DNA of 64,000 nucleotides from Aliiroseovarius sp. F20344 (GCF_023016155.1 NZ_JALKBG010000008.1:1366501-1430500), one strand, 5' to 3'. Positions 9,778 through 18,639 are shown, counted from the first letter of the stretch. The notes: generated by a model from the letters alone, not told the origin. Numbers and translations: made by a program.

Positions 9778-10434
9778 ATGCTGGATTGGCTCATATACGC
9801 GGTTGCGATACTTCTGTTTTTTCTGACCCATTCGATCCCGGTGCGCCCAGCTATTAAGTCACGCATCGTGGCGCATTTGGGTGGACCGAGCTTTACACTT
9901 GCTTATTCAGCTCTGTCCATCGCGGCCCTGACTATGGTGATCATCGCCGCCAACCGCGCCCCCTTTGTCGAGCTGTGGCCTTGGGCGCCTTGGCAAAACC
10001 ATGTGACGCTGATCGCAATGGCAGCTGCGGTGTTGATCGCATCGCTTGCCATTGGGCGACCGAACGCCTTGTCGTTTGGGGGCCGCAACAATGACCTGTT
10101 TGATCCGCGTGCGGCGGGCATTGTCGGCTGGGTGCGCCATCCCCTATTGGCTGCGTTGCTTCTGTGGTCGCTGGGTCATCTGGTTCCCAACGGCAATCTG
10201 GCCCATTTGATCCTGTTTGGCATATTCGCCAGCTTCTCAGCCCTTGGAAAGCGGATCATCGACAAGCGCAATCAAAGGCTTCTGGGCATCGACATATGGC
10301 AACAACTGGCAAACACCAAGCGTGAAATTACAGTCACCAAATCAGGTGTGATACGTGTCTTCTTCGGCGTTGTTGTCTATCTGCTGCTCATTCGCTACCA
10401 CAGCGCAATCATCGGCGTGACACCCCTGCCCTAA
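9778..10434 (+). CDS. nnrU: NnrU family membrane protein
   Basis: An integral membrane protein of about 218 residues with around five or six hydrophobic helices. The segments LLFFLTHSIPVRP, RPNALSFGG and VRHPLLAALLLWSLGHLVPNG match the NnrU family, whose genes accompany denitrification genes in Rhodobacter and relatives; the molecular role is unsettled. The ATG at 9778 (AGGCAGG upstream) is preferred over an upstream in-frame start at 9688 that overlaps glk. It lies 52 bp after glk with no FNR-type box seen, about 23 kb from the nir genes. Its 3' end overlaps the opposite gene by 26 bp. Confidence 0.85.
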   Translation: MLDWLIYAVAILLFFLTHSIPVRPAIKSRIVAHLGGPSFTLAYSALSIAALTMVIIAANRAPFVELWPWAPWQNHVTLIAMAAAVLIASLAIGRPNALSFGGRNNDLFDPRAAGIVGWVRHPLLAALLLWSLGHLVPNGNLAHLILFGIFASFSALGKRIIDKRNQRLLGIDIWQQLANTKREITVTKSGVIRVFFGVVVYLLLIRYHSAIIGVTPLP

Positions 10435-11383
10435 CCAGCTCACCACGTGCAACGGCCAGCGGCGTCAAACCGAACTCCTGCCGGAAGGCGCGCGCAAAGG
10501 CGCTGGCATCTGCATAGCCGGACCGAAGCGAGACTTCGGCAACCGACAACCCGCCCGCCTCCAACATCCGACGCGCTGCATTCAGGCGCAGACGTCGATA
10601 GACCTTGCGTGGCGATGCCCCGAAATGGCGCTCGAACCGCGCCTCAAGATCGCGCTGTCGACAACCCGCCAGTTGTGCCAACTCGGGGATCGTTAAAGGG
10701 GTTTCAATATTGGCTTCCATCGCGCGCAGGCAGGTGTCCACGCGGCGATCCGAACGCGCGCGCGCCACGATCTGCGGCGCTGTGGCGTTTTCGGACATGA
10801 ACATCTGGTTGATCTCTAACAGAATAGCGGCCCCGTGGTCCTGCCCGATCAGCTCGCAGGTCAGCTCATACGCCGCCATTCCGCCGCTGCATGTGATCCT
10901 GTCGCGATCCTGCAACCAGCGCGCGCGTTCAACGTCGATGTCCGTGAATTGCTCGGCAAAGGCATCCTGCAAATCAAAGTGAATGGTCGCGCGATACCCA
11001 TCCAGCAACCCTGCGGCCCCCAACAACCAACACCCGGCATCCACCCCTGCGACAGAAGTGAACCGCCCCGCCAAACCGCGTAAAACCTTGTTGGTATCCG
11101 CATTTGAGTGGCGGATGTGGTCATAGCTTGCAACAGCATAAACCACGTCACCCTTGTCAATTTCGGCCAGACGCGCCGTGGGCATAATCGGCAACCCGCT
11201 TGAGGTGTGCGCCACATCATCATCCGGTGTCACAATGCGCCAGCGATATGCTTCGCGCCCCAACAACGTGTTGGTCGCCCGCAGAGGCTCCAACAGGTTT
11301 GCAAGCGCAAGGTTCGAGAACCTGTCGAATAAGAGAAACGCAATTTCCCGCGTTCCGGAGTCGGATTTTGACCAAATCTGCAT
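10409..11383 (-). CDS. GlxA-type AraC-family regulator, probable carnitine catabolism activator
   Basis: 324 residues: an N-terminal DJ-1/PfpI-like (class I amidotransferase-like) sensor domain (about 12-190, with GVDAGCWLLGAAGLL at the nucleophile elbow) and a C-terminal AraC helix-turn-helix pair (about 215-315, with SLRSGYADASAFARAFRQEFG). This architecture is shared by CdhR, GbdR and ArgR, activators of carnitine, glycine betaine and arginine use in Pseudomonas. It is divergent from the carnitine operon by 82 bp, which supports a CdhR-like role. The inducer is not known from sequence. Confidence 0.85.
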   Translation of the reverse strand: MQIWSKSDSGTREIAFLLFDRFSNLALANLLEPLRATNTLLGREAYRWRIVTPDDDVAHTSSGLPIMPTARLAEIDKGDVVYAVASYDHIRHSNADTNKVLRGLAGRFTSVAGVDAGCWLLGAAGLLDGYRATIHFDLQDAFAEQFTDIDVERARWLQDRDRITCSGGMAAYELTCELIGQDHGAAILLEINQMFMSENATAPQIVARARSDRRVDTCLRAMEANIETPLTIPELAQLAGCRQRDLEARFERHFGASPRKVYRRLRLNAARRMLEAGGLSVAEVSLRSGYADASAFARAFRQEFGLTPLAVARGELVRAGVSRR

Positions 11384-11401
11384 AATGCAAACTAATTCCG
11401 C

Positions 11402-11415
11402 ACGGATCCATCCGT
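11402..11415. promoter_or_regulatory. Inverted repeat in the regulator-carnitine operon divergent region
   Basis: ACGGAT-CC-ATCCGT is a perfect 6-bp inverted repeat with a 2-base spacer, in the short gap between the AraC-type regulator and the first gene of the carnitine operon. Position and symmetry suggest an operator, but AraC-type proteins more often bind direct repeats, so this is tentative. Confidence 0.3.
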
Positions 11416-11465
11416 CAATTCCTCATGTGATGAACAGGTGAAACACCGCATCAGGAGGGACCAAG

Positions 11466-12377
11466 ATGCCGCTCGCCATGAACCAAGACGTATTCATCAC
11501 ATGTGCCGTGACCGGATCGGGGTCGACGCAGGACCGGTCGCCCCATGTGCCACGCAGCCCGAAAGAGATCGCCGACAGCGCCATCGCAGCGGCCAAAGCT
11601 GGCGCGGCCGTGGTCCACTGCCACGTGCGCGATCCTGAAACCGGTGTCCCATCGCGTGATTTGAAGCTTTATCGTGAGGTAACCGACCGTGTCCGCGACG
11701 CTGATGTCGACATGGTTTTGAACCTTACGGCGGGCATGGGGGGGGACATCACTTTTGGTTCCACAGATGCGCCCCTCCCCGTGAACGCAGCGGGCACTGA
11801 TATGGTTGGTGCGGAAGAACGCGTAGCCCATGTCGCCGAATGCCTGCCCGAAATCTGCACGCTGGATTGCGGCACGATGAACTTCGCCGAAGCCGATTAC
11901 GTCATGACCAACACGCCCGGCATGCTGCGTGCTATGGGCCAGATGATGACCGATCTGGGCGTGAAACCGGAAATCGAGGCCTTTGACACCGGCCACCTTT
12001 GGTTCGCCAAAGAGCTGGTTAAGGAAGGCGTGTTGGACGGTCCCGCCCTTGTGCAGCTGTGCATGGGCGTGCCGTGGGGCGCCCCGGATGATCTGAACAC
12101 CTTCATGGCGATGGTGAACAACGTGCCGGACGACTGGACTTTCTCGGCCTTTGGGCTTGGACGCAATCAGATGGCCTATGTCGCCGCTGCGGTCTTGGCG
12201 GGTGGCAATGTGCGTGTGGGCTTGGAAGACAACCTGTGGCTTGCCAAGGGCGAGCTTGCCACCAACGCACAGCTTGTGACCCGTGCCCGCGGCATTATCG
12301 AAGGCATGGGCGCGCGGGTCATTGGCCCGGAAGAGGTGCGTAAGAAACTTGGTCTCACTAAGCGGGCCCCTGTATGA
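11466..12377 (+). CDS. cdhC: Beta-keto acid cleavage enzyme, probable 3-dehydrocarnitine cleavage (CdhC-like)
   Basis: 303 residues of the BKACE (DUF849) family, Zn-dependent enzymes that cleave a beta-keto acid with acetyl-CoA. The metal ligands HCH (His51, His53) follow AKAGAAVV, and GVPWGAPDDL and the C-terminal GLEDN motif are typical. In Pseudomonas CdhC converts 3-dehydrocarnitine and acetyl-CoA to glycine betaine-CoA and acetoacetate. AGGAGGGA stands 6 bases before the ATG. First gene of the operon; the next ORF overlaps by 4 bases. The substrate assignment rests on the fused carnitine dehydrogenase two genes on. Confidence 0.85.
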   Translation: MPLAMNQDVFITCAVTGSGSTQDRSPHVPRSPKEIADSAIAAAKAGAAVVHCHVRDPETGVPSRDLKLYREVTDRVRDADVDMVLNLTAGMGGDITFGSTDAPLPVNAAGTDMVGAEERVAHVAECLPEICTLDCGTMNFAEADYVMTNTPGMLRAMGQMMTDLGVKPEIEAFDTGHLWFAKELVKEGVLDGPALVQLCMGVPWGAPDDLNTFMAMVNNVPDDWTFSAFGLGRNQMAYVAAAVLAGGNVRVGLEDNLWLAKGELATNAQLVTRARGIIEGMGARVIGPEEVRKKLGLTKRAPV

Positions 12378-13150
12378 GCGGGCTTTCAGACAAACGCGTT
12401 TTGATCACCGCTGGCGGCAGCGGCATCGGCGCTTGTTTCGCCCGCCGCTTCCACGCCGAAGGCGCCAAGGTCGCGATCTGTGACATGGACGCGGATGCGT
12501 TGGCAGAAACGGCAAGCACCCTGCCCGGTGTTATCTCGGTTGCGGCCAATGTGACCCAGACAGACCAGATGCAGGTTCTGTTTGACCAGTTGGACAATGA
12601 CTGGGGCGGAGTCGACATGCTCTGCGCCAATGCCGGCACCGGCGGTCCGGCGGGTGCGATCGAAGACTTGTCGCTGGACGACTGGCGCGCCTGCCTTTCC
12701 GCCAATCTGGACGGAGCCTTTCTGGCCTGCGGCTGGGCCGCGCGCCATATGAAGGAACAGGGCAGCGGCAGTATGCTTCTGACCTCGTCTACGGCGGGAC
12801 TTTGGGGCTATCCTATGCGGTCGCCTTACGCGACTGCCAAATGGGGTGTTATTGGGCTCATGAAAACGCTGGCCTCCGAACTCGGCCCTTATGGCATCCG
12901 CGTGAACGCGCTCTGCCCCGGAGCCGTCGAAGGCCCGCGCATGGAACGGGTGATCACGCGCGAGGCAGAGGCCCATGGGCTGGACCCGGATGAACTGCGC
13001 GAGCGTTACGTGACGGGCGTGGCAATGAAAACTTGGGTCACAGCGGATGATTTGGCAGACACGGCGCTTTTCCTAGCGTCGGACGCCAGTTGCAAGATCT
13101 CGGGTCAGGCCTTGGCCGTCGATGGACATACAGAAAGTTTGGTTGGGTAG
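12374..13150 (+). CDS. SDR-family oxidoreductase, substrate unknown
   Basis: A classical short-chain dehydrogenase of 258 residues: coenzyme motif TAGGSGIGACFA near residue 12, NAG motif ANAGTGG, catalytic SxnYxxxK with Ser141 region SSTAG and YATAK, and the PG motif ALCPGAVEGPR. Asp37 region CDMDAD at the end of beta-2 favours NAD. It is embedded between the cleavage enzyme and carnitine dehydrogenase with overlapping or abutting ends. A D-carnitine dehydrogenase or another hydroxyacyl oxidation is possible, because known carnitine dehydrogenases act on the L-form; this is only inference. Confidence 0.8.
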   Translation: MSGLSDKRVLITAGGSGIGACFARRFHAEGAKVAICDMDADALAETASTLPGVISVAANVTQTDQMQVLFDQLDNDWGGVDMLCANAGTGGPAGAIEDLSLDDWRACLSANLDGAFLACGWAARHMKEQGSGSMLLTSSTAGLWGYPMRSPYATAKWGVIGLMKTLASELGPYGIRVNALCPGAVEGPRMERVITREAEAHGLDPDELRERYVTGVAMKTWVTADDLADTALFLASDASCKISGQALAVDGHTESLVG

Positions 13151-14551
13151 ATGACTATGAAAGCAGCGATTATTGGCGGTGGCGTGATAGGCGGCGGATG
13201 GGCCGCACGCTTCCTCTTGAACGGATGGGACGTGGCGGTGTTCGACCCCGACCCCGAAGCTGAACGCAAGATCGGCGAAGTCCTGACCAACGCGCGCCGT
13301 GCGCTTCCGGGGCTTTATGAAACAGCGTTGCCGACAGAAGGAAAGCTGACCTATCACACTGATCTGGCCGAAGCTGTCGCGGATGCGAATTGGGTGCAGG
13401 AAAGCGTGCCAGAGCGGTTGGATCTGAAACACAAAGTGTTTGCAGATCTCATGGCGCTGGCACCGAAAACCGCCATCATCGGCTCATCAACTTCAGGCTT
13501 CAAACCTTCGGAACTAAACGAGAAAGGTGCGAACGCGATCGTCGCGCACCCGTTCAATCCGGTCTACTTGTTGCCGCTGATCGAACTGGTTGGGGACGCA
13601 GACACCTGCACCCGCGCAGCCGACATCCTAAGCAGCGTCGGAGTGTACCCCTTGAAGGTCCGTAAGGAAATCGACGCCCATATCGCGGATCGCTTTCTTG
13701 AGGCTGTTTGGCGCGAGGCGCTGTGGCTGGTCAAAGACGGCATCGCCACGACCGAGGAAATCGACGAAGCGATCCGCATGGGCTTCGGCCTGCGTTGGGC
13801 GCAAATGGGCTTGTTTGAAACCTACCGCGTGGCCGGTGGCGAGGCTGGCATGAAGCACTTCATGGCCCAGTTTGGCCCCTGCCTGTCATGGCCGTGGACC
13901 AAGCTGATGGATGTGCCTGAGTTCACAGACGAGCTTGTGGACCTAATCGCAGGCCAGTCCGACGCGCAATCAGGCCACCTGTCGATCCGTGAGCTTGAGC
14001 GTCTGCGCGACGACAACCTCGTTTCGATGCTGCGCGCCCTGAAGGCACGTGGTGACGGGTCTGGCGCAGGCCGGGTGATCCGCGACCATGAAACGGGTCT
14101 GTGGCCATTTATGGCGGACGAGACGCCTATGCGCACCGTCACCCGCGACGTCCCCATCGATTGGACTGACTACAACGGCCACATGAACGAAGGGCGCTAT
14201 GGGCAGGTCTTCTCAGACGCCGCTGACCGTATCATGATCCATGTGGGGGCGGATGCGGAGTATATCGATTCGGGCCTCAGCTATTTCACTGCCGAGACCA
14301 ACATCAAATACATTGATGAGTGTCACGCAGGCGAAGCGGTATATGTGGATACCACAGTGACACTGGGCGAAGGCAAGAAATTGCGTCTGTGGCATGAAAT
14401 GAAGCGCACATCGGATGATGGACTGCTTGCCACCTGCGATCAATTCCTGCTGCACGTGGACCTGAACACACGGAAATCCTGCCCGCCGCGCGCCGATGTC
14501 GAAGCCCGCGTCGAAGCGCTCGCCGCCCTGCACGCCAAAGGAGATGCGTGA
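13151..14551 (+). CDS. Fused L-carnitine dehydrogenase / thioesterase (CdhAB-type)
   Basis: 466 residues with two domains. Residues 1-320 form a 3-hydroxyacyl-CoA-dehydrogenase-like NAD enzyme: GGGVIGGGWAAR at 9-20, catalytic His133 in AHPFNPVYLLPLIE. Residues 328-466 are a hot-dog thioesterase with the DWTDYNGHMN motif at 337-346. Pseudomonas encodes these as separate cdhA and cdhB; fused enzymes are known from Rhizobium. The dehydrogenase oxidises L-carnitine to 3-dehydrocarnitine; the thioesterase could release carnitine from carnitinyl-CoA or glycine betaine from its CoA ester. Start abuts the SDR stop; ATG at 13157 is an alternative. Confidence 0.9.
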   Translation: MTMKAAIIGGGVIGGGWAARFLLNGWDVAVFDPDPEAERKIGEVLTNARRALPGLYETALPTEGKLTYHTDLAEAVADANWVQESVPERLDLKHKVFADLMALAPKTAIIGSSTSGFKPSELNEKGANAIVAHPFNPVYLLPLIELVGDADTCTRAADILSSVGVYPLKVRKEIDAHIADRFLEAVWREALWLVKDGIATTEEIDEAIRMGFGLRWAQMGLFETYRVAGGEAGMKHFMAQFGPCLSWPWTKLMDVPEFTDELVDLIAGQSDAQSGHLSIRELERLRDDNLVSMLRALKARGDGSGAGRVIRDHETGLWPFMADETPMRTVTRDVPIDWTDYNGHMNEGRYGQVFSDAADRIMIHVGADAEYIDSGLSYFTAETNIKYIDECHAGEAVYVDTTVTLGEGKKLRLWHEMKRTSDDGLLATCDQFLLHVDLNTRKSCPPRADVEARVEALAALHAKGDA

Positions 14552-15711
14552 TGCATTTCGGATTATCAGAAGAACAGGAAATGATCGTCTCAACCGTGCG
14601 CAGTTTCGTGGAAAACGAGATCTATCCGCATGAAGACATGGTTGAGCGCACCGGACAAGTACCCCATGAGCTTGGTCAGGAGATCAAACAGAAATGCGTG
14701 GATCTGGGGTTTTACGCCTGTAATTTCCCCGAGGAGGTCGGCGGGGCTGGCCTGTCACACCTCGATTTCACGCTTGTGGAACGCGAACTTGGGCGTGGTT
14801 CGATGGCGCTCACTCATTTCTTCGGACGCCCTCAGAACATCCTGATGGCCTGCGAAGGCGACCAGCGTGAACGCTATCTTCTGCCAGCAATACGCGGCGA
14901 GAAAATGGACGCTCTCGCCATGACCGAACCCGATGCCGGTTCGGATGTTCGGGGTATGAAATGCTCGGCCGTGCGTGATGAAGGCGACTGGGTAGTGAAC
15001 GGCTCCAAGCACTTTATCTCTGGCGCGGAACATGCTGACTTCTTTATTGTTTTTGTCGCTACGGGTGTGGACGAAACCTCCAAAGGACCCAAGAAACGGA
15101 TCACATGTTTTCTCGTTGATCGCGGCACACCGGGCTTTGAAGTTCGCGAGGGTTACGCCTCGGTCAGTCACAAAGGCTACAAAAACTACGTACTGGATTT
15201 CGACAACTGCCGCCTGCCCGACGCACAGGTTCTGGGCGAAGTCGATGGCGGTTTCGCGGTGATGAACGAATGGCTTTATGCCACGCGCCTAACCGTCGCC
15301 GCCTTCTGCGTTGGCCGCGCACGTCGTTGTTTTGACATGGCGTTAGAATACGCGGCTGAGCGCAAACAATTCGGCCAACCCATCGCCAAATTCCAAGGCG
15401 TCAGCTTCCAAGTCGCAGACATGATCACCGAGATTGATGCCGCCGACTGGTTGACCCTCTCTGGCGCATGGCGTTTGGACCAGGAGCTTTCGGCCAACCG
15501 AGAGATCGCATCGGCCAAACTCTATGCCTCTGAAATGCTGGCGCGTGTCACCGACACCACGCTGCAAATCTTTGGCGGCATGGGGCTTATGAACGACTTC
15601 CCGATTGAGCGCTTCTGGCGCGACGCCCGGGTCGAGCGCATCTGGGACGGCACATCAGAAATCCAACGTCACATCATCAGCCGCGACTTGTTCCGGCCGC
15701 TTGGTGCTTAA
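14551..15711 (+). CDS. Acyl-CoA dehydrogenase, probable gamma-butyrobetainyl-CoA dehydrogenase
   Basis: A 386-residue FAD acyl-CoA dehydrogenase with MTEPDAGSDV (signature 1), GSKHFISGA, RKQFGQPIAKFQ and the C-terminal QIFGGMGLMNDFPIERFWRDARV signature region (catalytic-base region). ATG 14551 is chosen: AAGGAG is 7 bases upstream and the ATG overlaps the preceding stop. Length matches CaiA of E. coli (about 380), which interconverts gamma-butyrobetainyl-CoA and crotonobetainyl-CoA. In this operon the oxidising direction (gamma-butyrobetainyl-CoA to crotonobetainyl-CoA) makes sense. The substrate is inferred from neighbours. Confidence 0.85.
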   Translation: MHFGLSEEQEMIVSTVRSFVENEIYPHEDMVERTGQVPHELGQEIKQKCVDLGFYACNFPEEVGGAGLSHLDFTLVERELGRGSMALTHFFGRPQNILMACEGDQRERYLLPAIRGEKMDALAMTEPDAGSDVRGMKCSAVRDEGDWVVNGSKHFISGAEHADFFIVFVATGVDETSKGPKKRITCFLVDRGTPGFEVREGYASVSHKGYKNYVLDFDNCRLPDAQVLGEVDGGFAVMNEWLYATRLTVAAFCVGRARRCFDMALEYAAERKQFGQPIAKFQGVSFQVADMITEIDAADWLTLSGAWRLDQELSANREIASAKLYASEMLARVTDTTLQIFGGMGLMNDFPIERFWRDARVERIWDGTSEIQRHIISRDLFRPLGA

Positions 15712-15713
15712 GA

Positions 15714-17741
15714 ATGAGCCGCCTAGATCGGCTTCTACGCCCACGTTCCATCGCGGTGATTGGTGGCGGAGTGTGGTGCGCCAACGTGATAGAACAGTGT
15801 CGTAAGATTGGGTTTTCTGGCGACATTTGGCCGGTGCACCCGACGAAATCCGAAGTTTCCGGCGTCGCCACTTACCCGTCGATCGAGGCTTTGCCCTCCG
15901 CCCCCGATGCCAGCTTCATCGGTGTAAATCGTAACGTTACCATCGAAGCCGTTGCGGTCCTGTCCACGGCTGGTGCAGGCGGAGCGATCTGCTTTGCTTC
16001 TGGCTTTCGCGAAGCAAAATCTGAGCTTGAAGACGGTGAACATCTGGAAAAGGCTTTGTTGTCCGCTGCGGGCGACATGCCGATCATCGGCCCCAACTGC
16101 TATGGGCTGTTGAACATGCTTGATGGCGCCGCCCTTTGGCCTGACCAACATGGCGCAGTTCGGTGTGACCGCGGCGTGGCGATCATCACCCAAAGCTCCA
16201 ACATTGCGATCAACCTGACCATGCAAAAGCGTGGTTTGCCCGTGGCTTACGTGGTCACAGCTGGCAATCAGGCACAGACTGGATTGGCCGAGATCGGCCA
16301 AGCATTGTTAGAAGATCCTCGCGTCACGGTGCTTGGGCTGCATGTCGAAGGGGTCGGAGACCTGCGCGCATTCGAGGCATTGGCCCGGCGCGCCCACGAG
16401 CTTGGCAAGCCTATCATTGCTCTTAAGATCGGTCGCTCTGATCAGGCACAGGCAGCCACCATATCTCACACGGCCTCGCTTGCTGGTAGCGACGCAGGGG
16501 CTAGCGCTTTGCTAGCCCGTCTTGGCATAGGACAAGCGCACGACCTATCTGGTTTTCTTGAAACGATTAAACTTCTTCATGTTGCTGGCCCGCTGCCCTC
16601 AAACCGAATTGCATCTGCCTCGTGCTCAGGTGGCGAAGCAAGCCTGATCGCTGATGCGGCCCACAATCGTCTGATTTCATTCCCTGATCTTACTCCAGAG
16701 CAATCGATCGGTCTGCGTGACGCGCTTGGCCCTAGGGTCGCGCTGGCCAATCCCTTGGACTACCACACGTATATCTGGGGGGACGAGGTCGCCATGACGG
16801 CAACCTTCACTGCGCTTATGCACTCGGATTTGTCGCTGGGCTTGGTGGTTCTGGACTTTCCTCGCGCCGATCGCTGTGAAAGTGCTGAGTGGAACACGGT
16901 GATCGAAGCGGTCGCCGCAACCAAAGAGGCAAGCGGCCTACCGATGGGCATTCTCGCCTCATTGCCAGATACCATGCCCGAAAGCGTCGCGGCGCAATTG
17001 GTTGAACGCGGGATTGTACCGTTCTCGGGGATGGGAGCTGCAATGACTGCGATCGAAATCGCGGCCAACTTGCCCGAGCCTATTTTGGAACCGCTTTTCC
17101 TGGCACCACCTCAAGCCCATGGCAGCATCCTGTCAGAGGCCGAGGCAAAGGCCTCTCTGGCGCAACATGGGCTGCGTGTTCCCAAATCGATGCGCGTCAC
17201 CTCGCCTGCTGCGGCGGCTAAAGCCGCCGAAGAAATTGGCTTCCCAGTGGCGTTGAAAGGCGAAGGCATCGCCCATAAGACCGAGGCTGGCGCAGTGGAT
17301 CTAAACCTCTTGGACAGCAGAGCTGTTACAAGCGCGGCTGAGGGCATGCCGACAGACCATTTTCTGGTGGAGGAGATGCTGACGGACGTGTTGGCAGAAT
17401 TGCTGATTGGCGTGACCTATGACCCGGCGCATGGGTACGTTCTGACCGTCGCCGCAGGCGGCACCTTGACCGAAATCCTGAACGACAGCCAATCCCTGCT
17501 TGTTCCTGCCAGTCGGGTCGACATTCGCACTGCCTTGGGGAAACTCAAAATCGCCCCCTTGCTGACAGGCTACCGCGGTGCGCCGCCCGCAGATATGGAC
17601 GCCGTGCTGGACGCGGTGGATGTAATCCAGTCCTATGTACTGGCCAATCCCGTGGCCGAAGTTGAAGTGAACCCGCTTATGGTCATGGCCGATGGCGCCG
17701 TGGCCGCAGACGCCCTGATCCGCACAGGAGATAAGACATGA
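15714..17741 (+). CDS. Acyl-CoA synthetase (NDP-forming type), probable betaine-acyl ligase
   Basis: 675 residues arranged as in ADP-forming acetyl-CoA synthetases: CoA-binding domain (1-125), succinyl-CoA-ligase-like domains (about 145-440, with phospho-His in SHTASLAGSDAG) and an ATP-grasp domain (about 460-675, with GFPVALKGEGIAHKTEAGAV). It starts 2 bp after the dehydrogenase stop and overlaps caiD by 4 bases. It probably activates gamma-butyrobetaine or crotonobetaine to the CoA ester, doing the job that AMP-forming CaiC or transferase CaiB does in E. coli. The family is certain; the substrate is inferred. Confidence 0.82.
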   Translation: MSRLDRLLRPRSIAVIGGGVWCANVIEQCRKIGFSGDIWPVHPTKSEVSGVATYPSIEALPSAPDASFIGVNRNVTIEAVAVLSTAGAGGAICFASGFREAKSELEDGEHLEKALLSAAGDMPIIGPNCYGLLNMLDGAALWPDQHGAVRCDRGVAIITQSSNIAINLTMQKRGLPVAYVVTAGNQAQTGLAEIGQALLEDPRVTVLGLHVEGVGDLRAFEALARRAHELGKPIIALKIGRSDQAQAATISHTASLAGSDAGASALLARLGIGQAHDLSGFLETIKLLHVAGPLPSNRIASASCSGGEASLIADAAHNRLISFPDLTPEQSIGLRDALGPRVALANPLDYHTYIWGDEVAMTATFTALMHSDLSLGLVVLDFPRADRCESAEWNTVIEAVAATKEASGLPMGILASLPDTMPESVAAQLVERGIVPFSGMGAAMTAIEIAANLPEPILEPLFLAPPQAHGSILSEAEAKASLAQHGLRVPKSMRVTSPAAAAKAAEEIGFPVALKGEGIAHKTEAGAVDLNLLDSRAVTSAAEGMPTDHFLVEEMLTDVLAELLIGVTYDPAHGYVLTVAAGGTLTEILNDSQSLLVPASRVDIRTALGKLKIAPLLTGYRGAPPADMDAVLDAVDVIQSYVLANPVAEVEVNPLMVMADGAVAADALIRTGDKT

Positions 17742-18541
17742 CTGATCTAACCGCCCTGACCGAAGGCCCCATTCGCACCGCCAAACGCGGTCATGTTCTT
17801 GAGGTCACCTTGGATCGCCCTAAGGCCAACGCCATTGATCTGGCCACCAGCCGGATCATGGGCGAGGTGTTCACTGTGTTTCGCGATGATCCCGACTTGC
17901 GCGTGGCCGTGGTGACCGGCGCGGGCGAGAAATTCTTCTGCCCAGGCTGGGATCTAAAAGCCGCATCCGAGGGGGATGCGGTAGATGGCGACTATGGCGT
18001 GGGTGGGTTTGGCGGACTGCAGGAACTGCGCGGGTTGAACAAGCCCGTCATTGCCGCCGTGAATGGCATTTGTTGCGGCGGCGGGCTGGAACTTGCCCTG
18101 TCTGCAGACATCATTCTAGCCGCCGATCACGCAAGCTTTGCCCTGCCCGAAATCCGGTCGGGCACGGTGGCGGATGCGGCCTCAATCAAACTGCCTAAGA
18201 GGATCCCCTATCACATTGCGATGGAGATGCTTCTGACCGGTCGTTGGATCGACGTGGAGGAAGCCGCACGTTGGGGGCTGATCAATCACATCTACCCGGC
18301 AGCTAACCTGATGGATGAGGCACACAAACTGGCCGACCTTTTGGCCTCTGGCCCACCGTTGGTTTATGCCGCAATCAAGGAAGTCGTGCGCGAGGCAGAG
18401 GATATGAAATTCCAAGATGCCTTGAACAAAATCACCAAAAGCCAATTCGAAACGGTCGAAACGCTCTATCGCTCGGAAGACCAACTGGAAGGCGCGCGTG
18501 CCTTTGCCGAAAAGCGTGATCCGGTCTGGAAGGGCAAGTAA
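17738..18541 (+). CDS. caiD: Carnitinyl-CoA dehydratase (crotonobetainyl-CoA hydratase)
   Basis: A crotonase-family enzyme of 267 residues that strongly resembles E. coli CaiD from memory: TLDRPKANAID near residue 25, VVTGAGEKFFCPGWDLKAA, KPVIAAVNG, the oxyanion-hole GGGLELAL region and the distinctive C-terminus AEKRDPVWKG. It adds water to crotonobetainyl-CoA to form carnitinyl-CoA. Last gene of the operon, overlapping the ligase gene by 4 bases. Together with the upstream genes it links crotonobetaine/gamma-butyrobetaine to carnitine oxidation. Confidence 0.9.
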   Translation: MTDLTALTEGPIRTAKRGHVLEVTLDRPKANAIDLATSRIMGEVFTVFRDDPDLRVAVVTGAGEKFFCPGWDLKAASEGDAVDGDYGVGGFGGLQELRGLNKPVIAAVNGICCGGGLELALSADIILAADHASFALPEIRSGTVADAASIKLPKRIPYHIAMEMLLTGRWIDVEEAARWGLINHIYPAANLMDEAHKLADLLASGPPLVYAAIKEVVREAEDMKFQDALNKITKSQFETVETLYRSEDQLEGARAFAEKRDPVWKGK

Positions 18542-18560
18542 TCAGCCCATACGGCTGATT
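18540..18560 (+). terminator. Possible hairpin terminator after caiD
   Basis: AATCAGCC-cata c-GGCTGATT forms an 8-bp stem beginning at the caiD stop codon. No U-run follows, so termination would be weak or Rho-assisted. The next gene is convergent (ends at 18640). Confidence 0.4.
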
Positions 18561-18639
18561 GCCTGATCAAGTCTAAAAGGTGAAAGGCAGCGCCCTTACC
18601 TGTTTTATCCGCGAAGGTGATCTACGCTGCCGCTTTCGA

